NCBI GenBank assembly: GCA_035540755.1
Contig: DATLGD010000225.1
Location: 1 to 10,225, forward strand
Length of the DNA stretch: 10,225 nucleotides
Direction of reading: 5' to 3'
DNA from: DATLGD01 sp035540755
GTDB lineage: Bacteria > Actinomycetota > Actinomycetes > Mycobacteriales > SCTD01
Position numbers and translations under genes: made by a program. The notes under the pieces were generated by a model. That model saw only the letters and a list, made by a program, of their open reading frames with translations, made no database searches and was not told the origin of the DNA. Each line of letters starts with the position of its first letter. Within the stretch, counting starts at the first letter, position 1. This document shows positions 1 to 6,839 of the stretch, piece by piece.

Positions 1-59
1 GGTGTCTGCTTCATGACGACCGTGCGCGGCCGACGCCGATCGACGGGTAGAGCCCTGAC
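1..59. other. Upstream flank of the penicillin-binding protein gene
   Basis: This short edge contains no gene I can identify. In the frame of the downstream gene there is a TAG at 48-50, so translation of the penicillin-binding protein cannot begin before it. One plus frame stays open across the edge and another stops at 14-16, so the tail of an upstream gene cannot be excluded. A minus-strand ATG at 14-12 could begin a divergent gene running out of the window, but it has no clear ribosome binding site. Confidence 0.3.
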
Positions 60-2246
60 GTGCCGGAGACCGCCTCGAGCCCGACCGCGCACGCCCTCGC
101 CCAGGGCGTGGGCTCGGCCGTGCGCGGCACGACCAAGGCGCTGATGGCGCTGCTCGTCTGCGTGCTGGCCGGCGTGCTGATCGCCGCACTCGCCGTGCCG
201 GTCATCGGCGGGGTCGGCCTGCTGGCCAAGGACAACGCCGACGACTTCCTCGCGCTGCCTGACGACCTCGACCCGCCGACCCCGGCGCAGCGCAGCACGA
301 TCCTCGCCGCCGACGGGTCGCTCATCACCCACCTGTACCTGGAGAACCGGGTGCGGGTGGAGCTCGAGGACGTGCCGATGCACGTGCGCGAGGCACTGCT
401 CGCCATCGAGGACGCCCGCTTCTACGAGCACAACGGCGTCGACGTCCAGGGCTCGCTGCGGGCCGCTGTCGAGAACGCGACCTCGCGCTCGGTGCAGCAG
501 GGCGGGTCGACGCTCACGCAGCAGTACGTGAAGAACGCCCTGATCGAGCAGGCCGCGACGCAGGACGAGCAGCAGCGGGCCCGGGAGCAGACCCTCGACC
601 GCAAGCTCCGCGAGGCGCGGCTGGCGCTGGCGCTGGAGCAGCGCATGAGCAAGGACGAGATCCTGCACCGCTACCTCAACCTCGCCTACTTCGGCAACGG
701 CGTCTACGGCATCGCGACCGCCGCGAGCTTCTACTTCAGCAAGCCCGTGCAGGAGCTGACCGTGGCCGAGGGCGCCCTGCTCGTCGGGCTCGTGCAGAGC
801 CCCGGCCGGCACGACCCGCTCCGCAACCTCGAGAGCGCGGTCGCCCGGCGCGACGCCGTCCTGCGCCGCATGGCCGAGGTCGGCTTCCTCTCGAACGCCG
901 ACCTCGTCGCCTCGCTCGACTCGGCGCCCGACATCCGGGTCTCGCCGGTCGCGAGCGGCTGCGAGGCGCCCGACATCCCCGCCCCGTTCTTCTGCGACTA
1001 CGTGCGCCGGGTGCTCGAGGAGGGCCCGCTCGGCGCCGCGCTCGGCGACACCCGCGAGGAGCGCCAGCAGCGGCTGCTGGGCGGCGGGCTGACCATCCGC
1101 ACGACGCTCCAGCCGCACCACCAGCTCGTCGCGCAGCGCGCGGTCGACGAGGCGGTGCCCCGCGAGGACGAGTCAGGCGTGGCGGCGACGTTCGCCGCCG
1201 TGGTCCCTGGCACCGGACAGGTGCAGGCGCTCGCGGTCAACCGCACCTTCGGCGAGGACGAGGTCCCCGGGGCGACGAAGCTGAACCTGCCGCTGGGCGG
1301 GTCCAGCGGCATGCAGGCCGGCTCGACCTTCAAGCCGTTCGTCCTCGCCGCGGCGCTCGAGCAGGGGCTCCCGCTGAACACCACGTTCGACTCGCCGTCC
1401 ACCTACGAGTCGCAGGTGTTCGCCAACTGCGACGGCCGCACCTGCGACAACCCGTACGTCGTCCGCAACGCCGGCGACTCGAGCGCGGGCCGGCACGACA
1501 TGGTCAGCGGCACGCACCAGTCGGTGAACACCTACTACATCCAGCTGCAGGAGCAGACGGGTGTCGAACGGCCGGCGCAGATCGCCGAGGCGATGGGGCT
1601 GCGGCAGTTCTCCGAGGGCCGCGCGCAGGCGCCGCTGCACCGCGGCGGCTCGTTCGTGCTCGGCGCCAACGAGGTCAGCCCGCTGGACATGGCGGCCGCC
1701 TACGCCGCCTTCGCCGCCTCCGGCACGTACTGCCCGCCGCGTCCGGTCGTCGAGATCCTGGACTCCTCCGGCCAGCAGATCCCGCTGCCGGCACAGGAGT
1801 GCACGCAGGCGCTCGATCCCGACATCGCCGACACGGTGCAGTCGGTGCTGCGCGGCAACATCGACGGTCCGTGGTCGCGCACCGGCGCGCGCGCCTCGAT
1901 CGGGCGACCGGCCGCCGGCAAGACCGGCAGCACCAACGGCTCGCGCGCAGCCTGGTTCGCCGGGTTCACCGGCGACCTCGCCGCGACCGTCTGGGTCGGC
2001 ACGCCCGTGCCGACCGAGCTGCGCAACGTGCGCATCGACGGCCAGTTCTACCGCCAGGTGTACGGCGGCACCGTGCCCGCGCCGATCTGGGGACGGGCCA
2101 TGCGCGAGATCCACGAGGGCGTGCCGGAGCGCCCGCTCCCGCCTGCGGTCAGCCCCGCTCCCACCGCGCCGTCCGAGCAGCGCCGGGCCGGCTCACCGGC
2201 CGGCTCGCAGGCCGGCTCACAGGCGACGGCGGCGCCCCGTGGCTGA
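60..2246 (+). CDS. Bifunctional class A penicillin-binding protein (transglycosylase/transpeptidase)
   Basis: This 728-residue enzyme polymerises lipid II into glycan strands and cross-links them outside the membrane. A short cytoplasmic N-terminus is followed by one membrane anchor (about 27-57). The GT51 glycosyltransferase domain (about 85-265) has catalytic E117-D118 in EDARFYEHNGV, the GGSTLTQQ motif at 148-155 and the RKLREA motif at 181. The transpeptidase domain (about 370-670) has S422-T-F-K425, S488-V-N490 and K621-T-G-S. Extracytoplasmic cysteines occur as three close pairs (301/312, 457/462, 558/581), possibly disulfides. There is no PASTA domain; the tail from about 690 is a Pro/Ala/Ser-rich linker. 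The GTG at 60 is the first start after the in-frame TAG at 48-50 and has only a weak ribosome binding site; GTG 108, GTG 120 or ATG 144 are alternatives that keep most of the anchor. It resembles actinobacterial PonA-type proteins. The kinase gene follows after 64 bp and may be co-transcribed. Confidence 0.96.
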   Translation: MPETASSPTAHALAQGVGSAVRGTTKALMALLVCVLAGVLIAALAVPVIGGVGLLAKDNADDFLALPDDLDPPTPAQRSTILAADGSLITHLYLENRVRVELEDVPMHVREALLAIEDARFYEHNGVDVQGSLRAAVENATSRSVQQGGSTLTQQYVKNALIEQAATQDEQQRAREQTLDRKLREARLALALEQRMSKDEILHRYLNLAYFGNGVYGIATAASFYFSKPVQELTVAEGALLVGLVQSPGRHDPLRNLESAVARRDAVLRRMAEVGFLSNADLVASLDSAPDIRVSPVASGCEAPDIPAPFFCDYVRRVLEEGPLGAALGDTREERQQRLLGGGLTIRTTLQPHHQLVAQRAVDEAVPREDESGVAATFAAVVPGTGQVQALAVNRTFGEDEVPGATKLNLPLGGSSGMQAGSTFKPFVLAAALEQGLPLNTTFDSPSTYESQVFANCDGRTCDNPYVVRNAGDSSAGRHDMVSGTHQSVNTYYIQLQEQTGVERPAQIAEAMGLRQFSEGRAQAPLHRGGSFVLGANEVSPLDMAAAYAAFAASGTYCPPRPVVEILDSSGQQIPLPAQECTQALDPDIADTVQSVLRGNIDGPWSRTGARASIGRPAAGKTGSTNGSRAAWFAGFTGDLAATVWVGTPVPTELRNVRIDGQFYRQVYGGTVPAPIWGRAMREIHEGVPERPLPPAVSPAPTAPSEQRRAGSPAGSQAGSQATAAPRG
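2186..2221 (+). repeat. 12-bp tandem repeat in the tail of the penicillin-binding protein gene
   Basis: The 9-mer GGCCGGCTC occurs at 2186, 2198 and 2210, a 12-bp period encoding AGSP-AGSQ-AGSQ in the low-complexity C-terminus. It is in frame, so changes in copy number would only alter linker length. Confidence 0.7.
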
Positions 2247-2254
2247 CGCCGCGA

Positions 2255-2289
2255 CCCGGGTCACCCGGATGCAGGGTGCGCGACCCGGG
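2255..2289 (+). other. GC-rich stem-loop between the penicillin-binding protein and kinase genes
   Basis: CCCGGGTC (2255-2262) pairs perfectly with GACCCGGG (2282-2289). Inside it, ACCC (2263-2266) pairs with GGGT (2274-2277) around a 7-nt loop, leaving a 4-nt bulge at 2278-2281. The structure lies 8 bp after the upstream stop and 21 bp before the kinase start. No U-tract follows. It could be a partial terminator, an mRNA stability element or an operator; the sequence does not decide between these. Confidence 0.5.
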
Positions 2290-2310
2290 CCCACCGGGTA
2301 GGCGCAGGAC

Positions 2311-3843
2311 GTGGGTATCGAGGCCGGGGCCGAGCTCGGCGGGCGCTACGTCCTGCGGCGGCAGCTCGCCGTCGGGGGCATGGGCGAGGTCTGGTGCGCC
2401 GAGGACCGGCTGCTCGGCCGGCAGGTGGCCGTCAAGGTGCCGCGGCCGGAGGTCCGCGCCGACCCGGGCTTCGCCGAGCGCCTGCTCACCGAGGCCCGGC
2501 ACGCCGCCGCCGTGCACCACCCGGGCATCGCGGCGGTGTTCGACGTCGGCGCGGCCGAGCCGCTGCCGTACCTGGTGCTCGAGCTCGTCGAGGGCCGGCC
2601 GCTGTCGCACGTCATCGCCGACGAGGCGCCGCTGCCGCCGGCGCGTGTCCGGCACCTGGTCTGCCAGGTTGCCGAGGCGCTCGACGCCGCGCACTCGGCC
2701 GGTCTGGTGCACCGCGACGTCAAGCCGGCCAACCTGCTGGTCACCGCCGACGACACGGTGAAGGTCACCGACTTCGGCATCTCGCGGGCGGTCGACTCCG
2801 CCGCCACGACCCGCACCGGCTTCGTCGTCGGCACCGCGCAGTACCTGTCCCCCGAGCAGGCCGGTGGCCGTCCCGGCACGGCGGCCAGCGACATGTACGC
2901 CCTCGGCCTGGTCGCCTACGAGTGCCTGACCGGTCGCCGGCCCTTCGACGGGGAGCCGCTCGCCGTGCTGCGCGCGCACCGCGAGGACCCGGTGCCCGGC
3001 CTTCCTGACACGGTCCCCGGCCCCCTGCGCGCCCTCGTGCTCGGGCTGCTCGACAAGGACCCCGACGCCCGCCCGACCGCGTCGCAGGTGATCGGCCGCG
3101 ACCCGCTGACGGCCCCCGACCGCACCGCCGTGCTCGCGATGCCCGGCGGCCCCGTCGGTGGACCCGACACCGCTCCGCACGCGGTCGGCCCGGCCGCCCC
3201 GGTGGCGGTCGTGGAACGGGCTGCCGACGCCGCCGTCGCCGCCAGCACCCGCCGCCCGCGGTTCGCGCTGGGCGCGGCCGCGGGCGTGCTCGCGCTGCTC
3301 GTGCTCGCCGTCGGGCTGGCGGGGGGCGACACCGGGCAGCCCGGCACCGTGCCGCGCGAGGTCGGCCCGGGCGACGTCGCCGCCGGCTCGGGAGACGCCG
3401 TCGAGATGCAGCCCCTGCCGGTGTCGGCGGTGGCGCTGTTCCACCCGGGCGGCAGCGGCCGCGACCGGCCGGACGAGGTGGGCCTGGCCGCCGACGGCGA
3501 CCGGGGGACGGCCTGGACCACCCAGCGCTACGCGAGCCCGGAGTTCGGCAACCTGCGCCCCGGCGTCGGCCTGATGTTCGACCTCGGCGAGGTCCGCGAG
3601 GTGCGCGAGGTGCACCTGGCCCTGGACAGCCCCGGGCTGGACCTTCGCGTGCACGCCGGCGACGAGCCCGGCGACGGGCTGCTCGACACCCCTGCGCTCG
3701 GCGCTGTCGCCGGCGCGCAGGCGCAGACCGTCGTGCCGCTCGCCGAGCCGCGCGCGGCCCGCTACTGGGTGGTGTGGGTGGAGCGCCTGCCTGCCTCCGG
3801 CCGGCACCAGGCCGCCGTCGCCGACACCGCCTTCCTGGGCTGA
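2311..3843 (+). CDS. Transmembrane Ser/Thr protein kinase with a galactose-binding-like ectodomain
   Basis: This 510-residue Hanks-type kinase phosphorylates proteins on Ser/Thr at the inner face of the membrane. The kinase domain (about 13-265) has a glycine loop AVGGMG (20-25, first glycine replaced by alanine), VAVK with K42, αC E61, HRDVKPAN with D136 and N141, DFG at 154-156 and an activation loop with T166, T167 and T169. It should therefore be catalytically active. A Pro/Ala-rich juxtamembrane linker leads to one membrane helix (about 318-338). The outer part (about 370-510) contains DGDRGTAW, GVGLMFDLG and VREVHLALDS, the pattern of a discoidin/galactose-binding-like β-sandwich, in place of the PASTA repeats of PknB. 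A similar ectodomain is known on the pseudokinase part of mycobacterial MviN/MurJ. The GTG at 2311 leaves the usual short lead before GRYVL; the AGGA just before it is closely spaced. Its position after a penicillin-binding protein gene suggests a role in envelope control. Confidence 0.93.
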   Translation: MGIEAGAELGGRYVLRRQLAVGGMGEVWCAEDRLLGRQVAVKVPRPEVRADPGFAERLLTEARHAAAVHHPGIAAVFDVGAAEPLPYLVLELVEGRPLSHVIADEAPLPPARVRHLVCQVAEALDAAHSAGLVHRDVKPANLLVTADDTVKVTDFGISRAVDSAATTRTGFVVGTAQYLSPEQAGGRPGTAASDMYALGLVAYECLTGRRPFDGEPLAVLRAHREDPVPGLPDTVPGPLRALVLGLLDKDPDARPTASQVIGRDPLTAPDRTAVLAMPGGPVGGPDTAPHAVGPAAPVAVVERAADAAVAASTRRPRFALGAAAGVLALLVLAVGLAGGDTGQPGTVPREVGPGDVAAGSGDAVEMQPLPVSAVALFHPGGSGRDRPDEVGLAADGDRGTAWTTQRYASPEFGNLRPGVGLMFDLGEVREVREVHLALDSPGLDLRVHAGDEPGDGLLDTPALGAVAGAQAQTVVPLAEPRAARYWVVWVERLPASGRHQAAVADTAFLG

Positions 3844-3851
3844 CGGCCGTC

Positions 3852-3872
3852 CCGGGCCGGCGGGCGGCCCGG
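3852..3872. terminator. Hairpin terminator between convergent genes
   Basis: CCGGGCC (3852-3858) and GGCCCGG (3866-3872) form a perfect 7-bp stem with a 7-nt loop. It sits in the 36-bp gap between the kinase stop (3843) and the stop of the convergent small gene (3880), so it can serve both strands. There is no T-tract, as is common for actinobacterial terminators. Confidence 0.6.
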
Positions 3873-3879
3873 CCAGAGC

Positions 3880-4035
3880 TCAGCCGAGCAGGCGGCTCAG
3901 CCGCTGCATGCGCAGGTTGCGCAGCCGCCGGGTGCGCAGCGGCGCCACGTTCTCGCGGACCCGGCGCAGCGTCTCGATCTCCTCGAGCAGCGCCCGCCGG
4001 CGGGCGGCGCGGACCCGTCGCTCCTGCTCGCTCAT
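3880..4035 (-). CDS. Small arginine-rich helical protein, translationally coupled to the STAS gene
   Basis: A 51-residue protein of unknown function. I do not recognise a family. It contains 16 arginines, 6 glutamates and no lysine or aspartate, so it is strongly basic. Residues 3-28 are rich in E, R, A and L and should form a charged helix. After N29-V-A-P32, a second helix (33-50) has leucines at 33, 38, 41, 46, 49 and 50 with arginines between them, suggesting an amphipathic face for RNA, membrane or partner binding. Its ATG (4035-4033) overlaps the TGA of the STAS gene (4034-4032) as ATGA, which argues that it is real and translated by coupling. A longer reading of the same frame would lie inside the STAS gene in another frame and is less likely. 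An adaptor for the STAS protein is possible but unproven. Confidence 0.7.
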   Translation of the reverse strand: MSEQERRVRAARRRALLEEIETLRRVRENVAPLRTRRLRNLRMQRLSRLLG

Positions 4036-4394
4036 CCGGCGTCCGCGCTCGGCCTCGCGTGCACCGGCAGGGTCTGGCTCAACCCGACGAGGTCGAGGAC
4101 CCGCCGCACCCGCCGGTTGACGCCCACCAGCCACAGCTCGGTGCCCTGCGCCGCTGCGACGTCGCGGACGCGGGCCAGCGCGCCGACGCCGTACGCGTCG
4201 GCCATCCGGCAGGCGCTCAGGTCGACGGCGAGCCGCTCCGGGCGCGTCCGGAGCGCCTCGAGGGCGACCGCCTCGACGCCCGGGGCCGTGCACACGTCGA
4301 GCCAGTCAGGCGCGTCGACGACGACGACGGGCACCTCGTCGGTCAGCTCGAGGTGCGCCTGCGGCGAGCGCGGGGCGGGCAGGCGGTAGGTCAC
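4032..4394 (-). CDS. STAS-domain protein (anti-anti-sigma-like), without the usual phosphoacceptor serine
   Basis: This 120-residue protein is a single STAS domain, the fold of SpoIIAA/RsbV antagonists that bind anti-sigma kinases. Recognisable parts are β-strand LAVDLSACRMADAYGVGALARV (split here as LAVDLS 55-60 and ADAYGVGAL 65-73), then ELWLVGVNRRVRRVLDLVGL (86-105) and the end QTLPVH. In SpoIIAA the turn is D-S-S-G with the second serine phosphorylated; here it is D66-A67-Y68-G69, so control by a serine kinase at that site is not possible. It may act constitutively, through another site, or as a scaffold. Translation starts at GTG 4394 with GAGGGGGG about 7 nt upstream. It overlaps the 51-residue gene by ATGA. 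The upstream cyclase gene lies on the same strand, but a hairpin separates them. Confidence 0.85.
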   Translation of the reverse strand: MTYRLPAPRSPQAHLELTDEVPVVVVDAPDWLDVCTAPGVEAVALEALRTRPERLAVDLSACRMADAYGVGALARVRDVAAAQGTELWLVGVNRRVRRVLDLVGLSQTLPVHARPSADAG

Positions 4395-4494
4395 GTCGCG
4401 CCCCCCTCTCCGCTGGCTGCGTCAGGCTTCGGTCTGCACAGTGCCCGATCCACGTGGCGCCCGCCCCAAGGTGCGTGCACGAGCGTGTGACGAT

Positions 4495-4514
4495 CCGGTC
4501 GTCCCCCCGACCGG
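4495..4514. repeat. Perfect hairpin upstream of the STAS gene
   Basis: CCGGTCG (4495-4501) and CGACCGG (4508-4514) form a 7-bp stem with a 6-nt loop, about 100 bp upstream of the STAS start. It could be an operator or part of the STAS leader. No convincing −35/−10 pair was seen in the 265-bp gap from 4395 to 4659. Confidence 0.45.
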
Positions 4515-4585
4515 GGCGCCTCAGCCGCCCGTTGCTGTCACAGACGCATCACGGGGCCGCCAGGTTGCGTCCGGGAGCCGGCAGC

Positions 4586-4619
4586 TCGGCGCCCCCGGCC
4601 CGGGCCGGTCGAGCGCCGA
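4586..4619 (-). terminator. Likely terminator of the diguanylate cyclase gene
   Basis: A perfect 14-bp palindrome CCGGCCCGGGCCGG (4595-4608) is enclosed by TCGGCGC (4586-4592) and GCGCCGA (4613-4619), which also pair. Together they form a long GC-rich stem-loop starting 41 nt after the cyclase stop. There is no U-tract. The same palindrome could also bind a dimeric regulator. Confidence 0.5.
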
Positions 4620-4659
4620 ACCGGTGCAGGCCCGACCCGCGCACTTCCGCTCGCCGGAG

Positions 4660-5721
4660 CTACCGGCCCGAGGCCTTGTCGACGTAGAGGGCGGCGTCGG
4701 CCCGGCGCAGCAGGGCGTCGGCGGTCTCGCCGGGCCGGCTGACCGCGATGCCGATCGACACCCCGAGCGGGGCGGGGGTGCGCCGCTCGAGCCGGCCGGC
4801 CACCCGCCGCGCCACCGACTCGCCGGCGTCGGGCAGCAGGACGACGAACTCGTCGCCGCCGGACCTGGCCAGCAGGTCGCCGTGCCGCAGCGCCTTCGAC
4901 CAGGACCGGCCGGCATCGATCAGCAGGCGGTCGCCGGCGGCGTGACCCTGCTGGTCGTTGACCGCCTTGAAGCCGTCCAGGTCGAGGGCGAGCACCGACA
5001 GCGGCCGGTCGCCCCGCTCGGCCCGGGCCAGCGCCATGGCCAGGTGCTCGTCGAAGGAACGCCGGTTCGGCAGCCGGGTGAGCGGGTCGGTGGCGGCGGC
5101 GGTGCGTACCTGGCGCACCAGCGCCCCGATGACCAGCGCGGTCGCCGCGATGGTGCCGAACAGCACCAGCGTCGAGGCGAGGACGCCGTCGCCGCCGGCC
5201 TGCAGGAGCGCGACGGTGTGCACCGTGCCGGCCCAGCTGATCTGCGCGGTGGCGCCGGTCGGGCCGAAGAACAGCGCCGCGTACACCGCCACGAACACGT
5301 AGAGGGCGCTGAAGACCGAGGTCGCCGTACCGCCTCCGCCGGCGACCAGCGCCGCCCCGATGAGCACCGAGCCGAGGGCCACGAGGACGTGGCAGGAGAC
5401 GTCCGACAGGTGCGCCCGCAGCCACAGCACGAGCGCTCCGGACAGCGACGCCGCCAGGCCGATGCTCGCCGCGCCGCCGACATCGGCGCCGTCCCAGGCG
5501 GGTGCGGCGAGCGACAGCAGCGTCAGCACCCCGCCGAACAGGTAGAACAGCGCGAGCGCCGTCGGTCCGGTGATGCCGGGCCCGAAGGTCAGCCGCTCGA
5601 CGGCGAGCCGGTCAGGGGCGCTCACCGGCGGCCACGCAGCGAGCTGGAGCGGCGGGGCGACGACAGTGCGGGCAGGCCGGACCGGCCGCTCGTAGCCGGC
5701 CTGCGCGACCATCGTGTGCAC
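4660..5721 (-). CDS. Membrane diguanylate cyclase (GGDEF)
   Basis: This 353-residue enzyme makes cyclic di-GMP from two GTP at the membrane. The N-terminal half has about six hydrophobic helices (roughly 51-72, 85-103, 108-128, 134-152, 160-176, 183-204) with no sensor family I can name. The GGDEF domain (about 208-353) begins DPLTRLPNRRSF and has metal-binding D247 in LDLDGFKAVND, N255 and D264 for guanine binding, and an intact SGGDEF (active-site GGDEF 288-292). R279-H-G-D282 lies five residues before GGDEF, so the inhibitory c-di-GMP site is present and product feedback is expected. The C-terminal part of the domain is slightly short, ending ALYVDKASGR. There is no EAL domain. Start GTG 5721 is chosen because AGGAGG (5733-5728) lies 6 nt upstream; the ATG at 5712 would be too far. 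A FliA/WhiG-like promoter lies directly upstream. It is transcribed in the same direction as rsiG, whose product is predicted to bind its signal. Confidence 0.94.
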   Translation of the reverse strand: MHTMVAQAGYERPVRPARTVVAPPLQLAAWPPVSAPDRLAVERLTFGPGITGPTALALFYLFGGVLTLLSLAAPAWDGADVGGAASIGLAASLSGALVLWLRAHLSDVSCHVLVALGSVLIGAALVAGGGGTATSVFSALYVFVAVYAALFFGPTGATAQISWAGTVHTVALLQAGGDGVLASTLVLFGTIAATALVIGALVRQVRTAAATDPLTRLPNRRSFDEHLAMALARAERGDRPLSVLALDLDGFKAVNDQQGHAAGDRLLIDAGRSWSKALRHGDLLARSGGDEFVVLLPDAGESVARRVAGRLERRTPAPLGVSIGIAVSRPGETADALLRRADAALYVDKASGR

Positions 5722-5745
5722 CCCACACCTCCTCCCCCCTGGTCG

Positions 5746-5774
5746 TCATCGGCAGCCCGCCTCCCTGACTTGAG
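5746..5774 (-). promoter_or_regulatory. FliA/WhiG-type promoter of the diguanylate cyclase gene
   Basis: On the minus strand CTCA (5774-5771) is followed by 17 nt and then GCCGAT (5753-5748), reading on as GCCGATGA. This matches 7 of 8 bases of the FliA/WhiG −10 box GCCGATAA, and TCAA matches 3 of 4 of the −35 TAAA at N16. Transcription would start near 5739, leaving a leader of about 18 nt that just includes AGGAGG at 5733-5728. The same element, with the same spacing, precedes the DUF4388 gene. Confidence 0.68.
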
Positions 5775-5859
5775 CCCCGGACGAGCGGAAACCCACCTCC
5801 CCTTGCGTCCGCGTCCTGACACACGCCGCAGGCCTGCCGGCGCGGACGTCAGCGCGGGC

Positions 5860-6804
5860 TCAGAAGGCGGGGCGGAGCTCCCCGACGACCTGACCGCCGC
5901 CGCGCACCGGCGGCCGCGCCAGCGCGTCGAGCGCCTCCGTGTCGACACCCGCCTCAACGCCGTGCCGCTCGGGGACGCCGAGCAGCCGCAGCGCCGCCGT
6001 CAGCGCGACCGGCGCGGCCCGCCACGCGCCGTCCTCGACCTTGAGGGCGACCGCGCCGACACCGGGCACGGCCGCCGCGTACACCGACTCGGCGCCGTCC
6101 TTGGCCAGCAGCCCGGGGACGGCGCGCATCACCGCGGTGACCTCGCGGTCGGTGCCGCCGACCAGCTCGGGGTGCTTCCGGGCGGCGTCGGCCACCCGCC
6201 GCTCGGGGGTGCCGGGCGATGCGTCGACGAGAGCGAGGAAGCCGCGGGCCAGGCCGGTCAGGGTGAGCGCGTGCTGCGGGGCGCCGCAGCCGTCCACCGC
6301 GACGTGCGTGACCGGCTCGCCCGCCAGCCGCTCGAGCGTGCCGGTGATGTGCTGCTGCAGCGGGTGCCGGGGCGAGCGGTAGGTGGCGACGTCCCACCCG
6401 CTGGCGACGCAGGCCGCCAGCATCCCGGCATGCTTGCCCGAGCAGTTCATCGTGAGCGACGACGCCGCGCCGCCGCCCCGCAGCAGGGCGTGCGCGGCGG
6501 GCTCGGACAGCGGGAGCATCGGCGGGTTCTGCAGCGCGCACTCGTCGAGCCCGGCGTCGGCCAGCACCCGCCGGACGACGTCGAGGTGCTGCGGCTCCCC
6601 GCTGTGCGAGGCGACGGCGAGGGCGAGGGCGTCGTCGGCCGGGTCCCAGCCGCACTCGAGCAGCGCGACCGCCTGCAGCGGCTTGTTCGACGACCGCGGA
6701 AGCACCGGCACGTCGACGGCCCCGAGGGAGGTCGTGACGGCGCCGCCGGCCGACAGCACGACCACCGAGCCGCGGTGCCGGCTCTCGACGAAGCCCGACC
6801 GCAC
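5860..6804 (-). CDS. L-asparaginase, Rhizobium etli AnsA-type (class 3, Asparaginase_II family)
   Basis: This enzyme hydrolyses asparagine to aspartate and ammonia, probably in the cytoplasm since no signal peptide is seen. With the GTG at 6804 it has 314 residues. It carries the family marks: S38-S-N-K41 (catalytic SxxK pair), A65-S-H-S68-G-E, N120-C121-S-G-K124-H, D171-G-C173-G and AKDGAE (K235). In the R. etli enzyme the equivalent Cys, Lys, Asp and Cys residues form a zinc site; all four are present. The start is uncertain. The reading frame continues upstream as PPVLVEAVRSGF, which resembles the usual family N-terminus, but contains no ATG or GTG there. A CTG at 6843 overlaps the rsiG stop as CTGA and would add 13 residues. 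It lies in the same transcription unit as rsiG. Its link to c-di-GMP control is unknown and may be only positional. Confidence 0.92.
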   Translation of the reverse strand: MRSGFVESRHRGSVVVLSAGGAVTTSLGAVDVPVLPRSSNKPLQAVALLECGWDPADDALALAVASHSGEPQHLDVVRRVLADAGLDECALQNPPMLPLSEPAAHALLRGGGAASSLTMNCSGKHAGMLAACVASGWDVATYRSPRHPLQQHITGTLERLAGEPVTHVAVDGCGAPQHALTLTGLARGFLALVDASPGTPERRVADAARKHPELVGGTDREVTAVMRAVPGLLAKDGAESVYAAAVPGVGAVALKVEDGAWRAAPVALTAALRLLGVPERHGVEAGVDTEALDALARPPVRGGGQVVGELRPAF

Positions 6805-6839
6805 CGCCTCGACGAGAACCGGCGGCGCCGACCGCCCGC

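Noticed and set aside
10..34. TTCA-N15-GCCGAC upstream of the penicillin-binding protein gene as a third FliA/WhiG promoter
   Set aside because: Both boxes have a mismatch to the pair found elsewhere, the spacer differs, and GCCGAC is common in this GC-rich DNA.
2149..3807. A 552-codon minus-strand open frame opposite the kinase
   Set aside because: The His/Arg/Gly-rich translation has no recognisable domain; the plus strand encodes a complete kinase.
4428..4433. ACCGAA on the minus strand upstream of the STAS gene as a sigma −10 box
   Set aside because: No CTCA-like −35 box lies 15-17 nt upstream and the first base differs.
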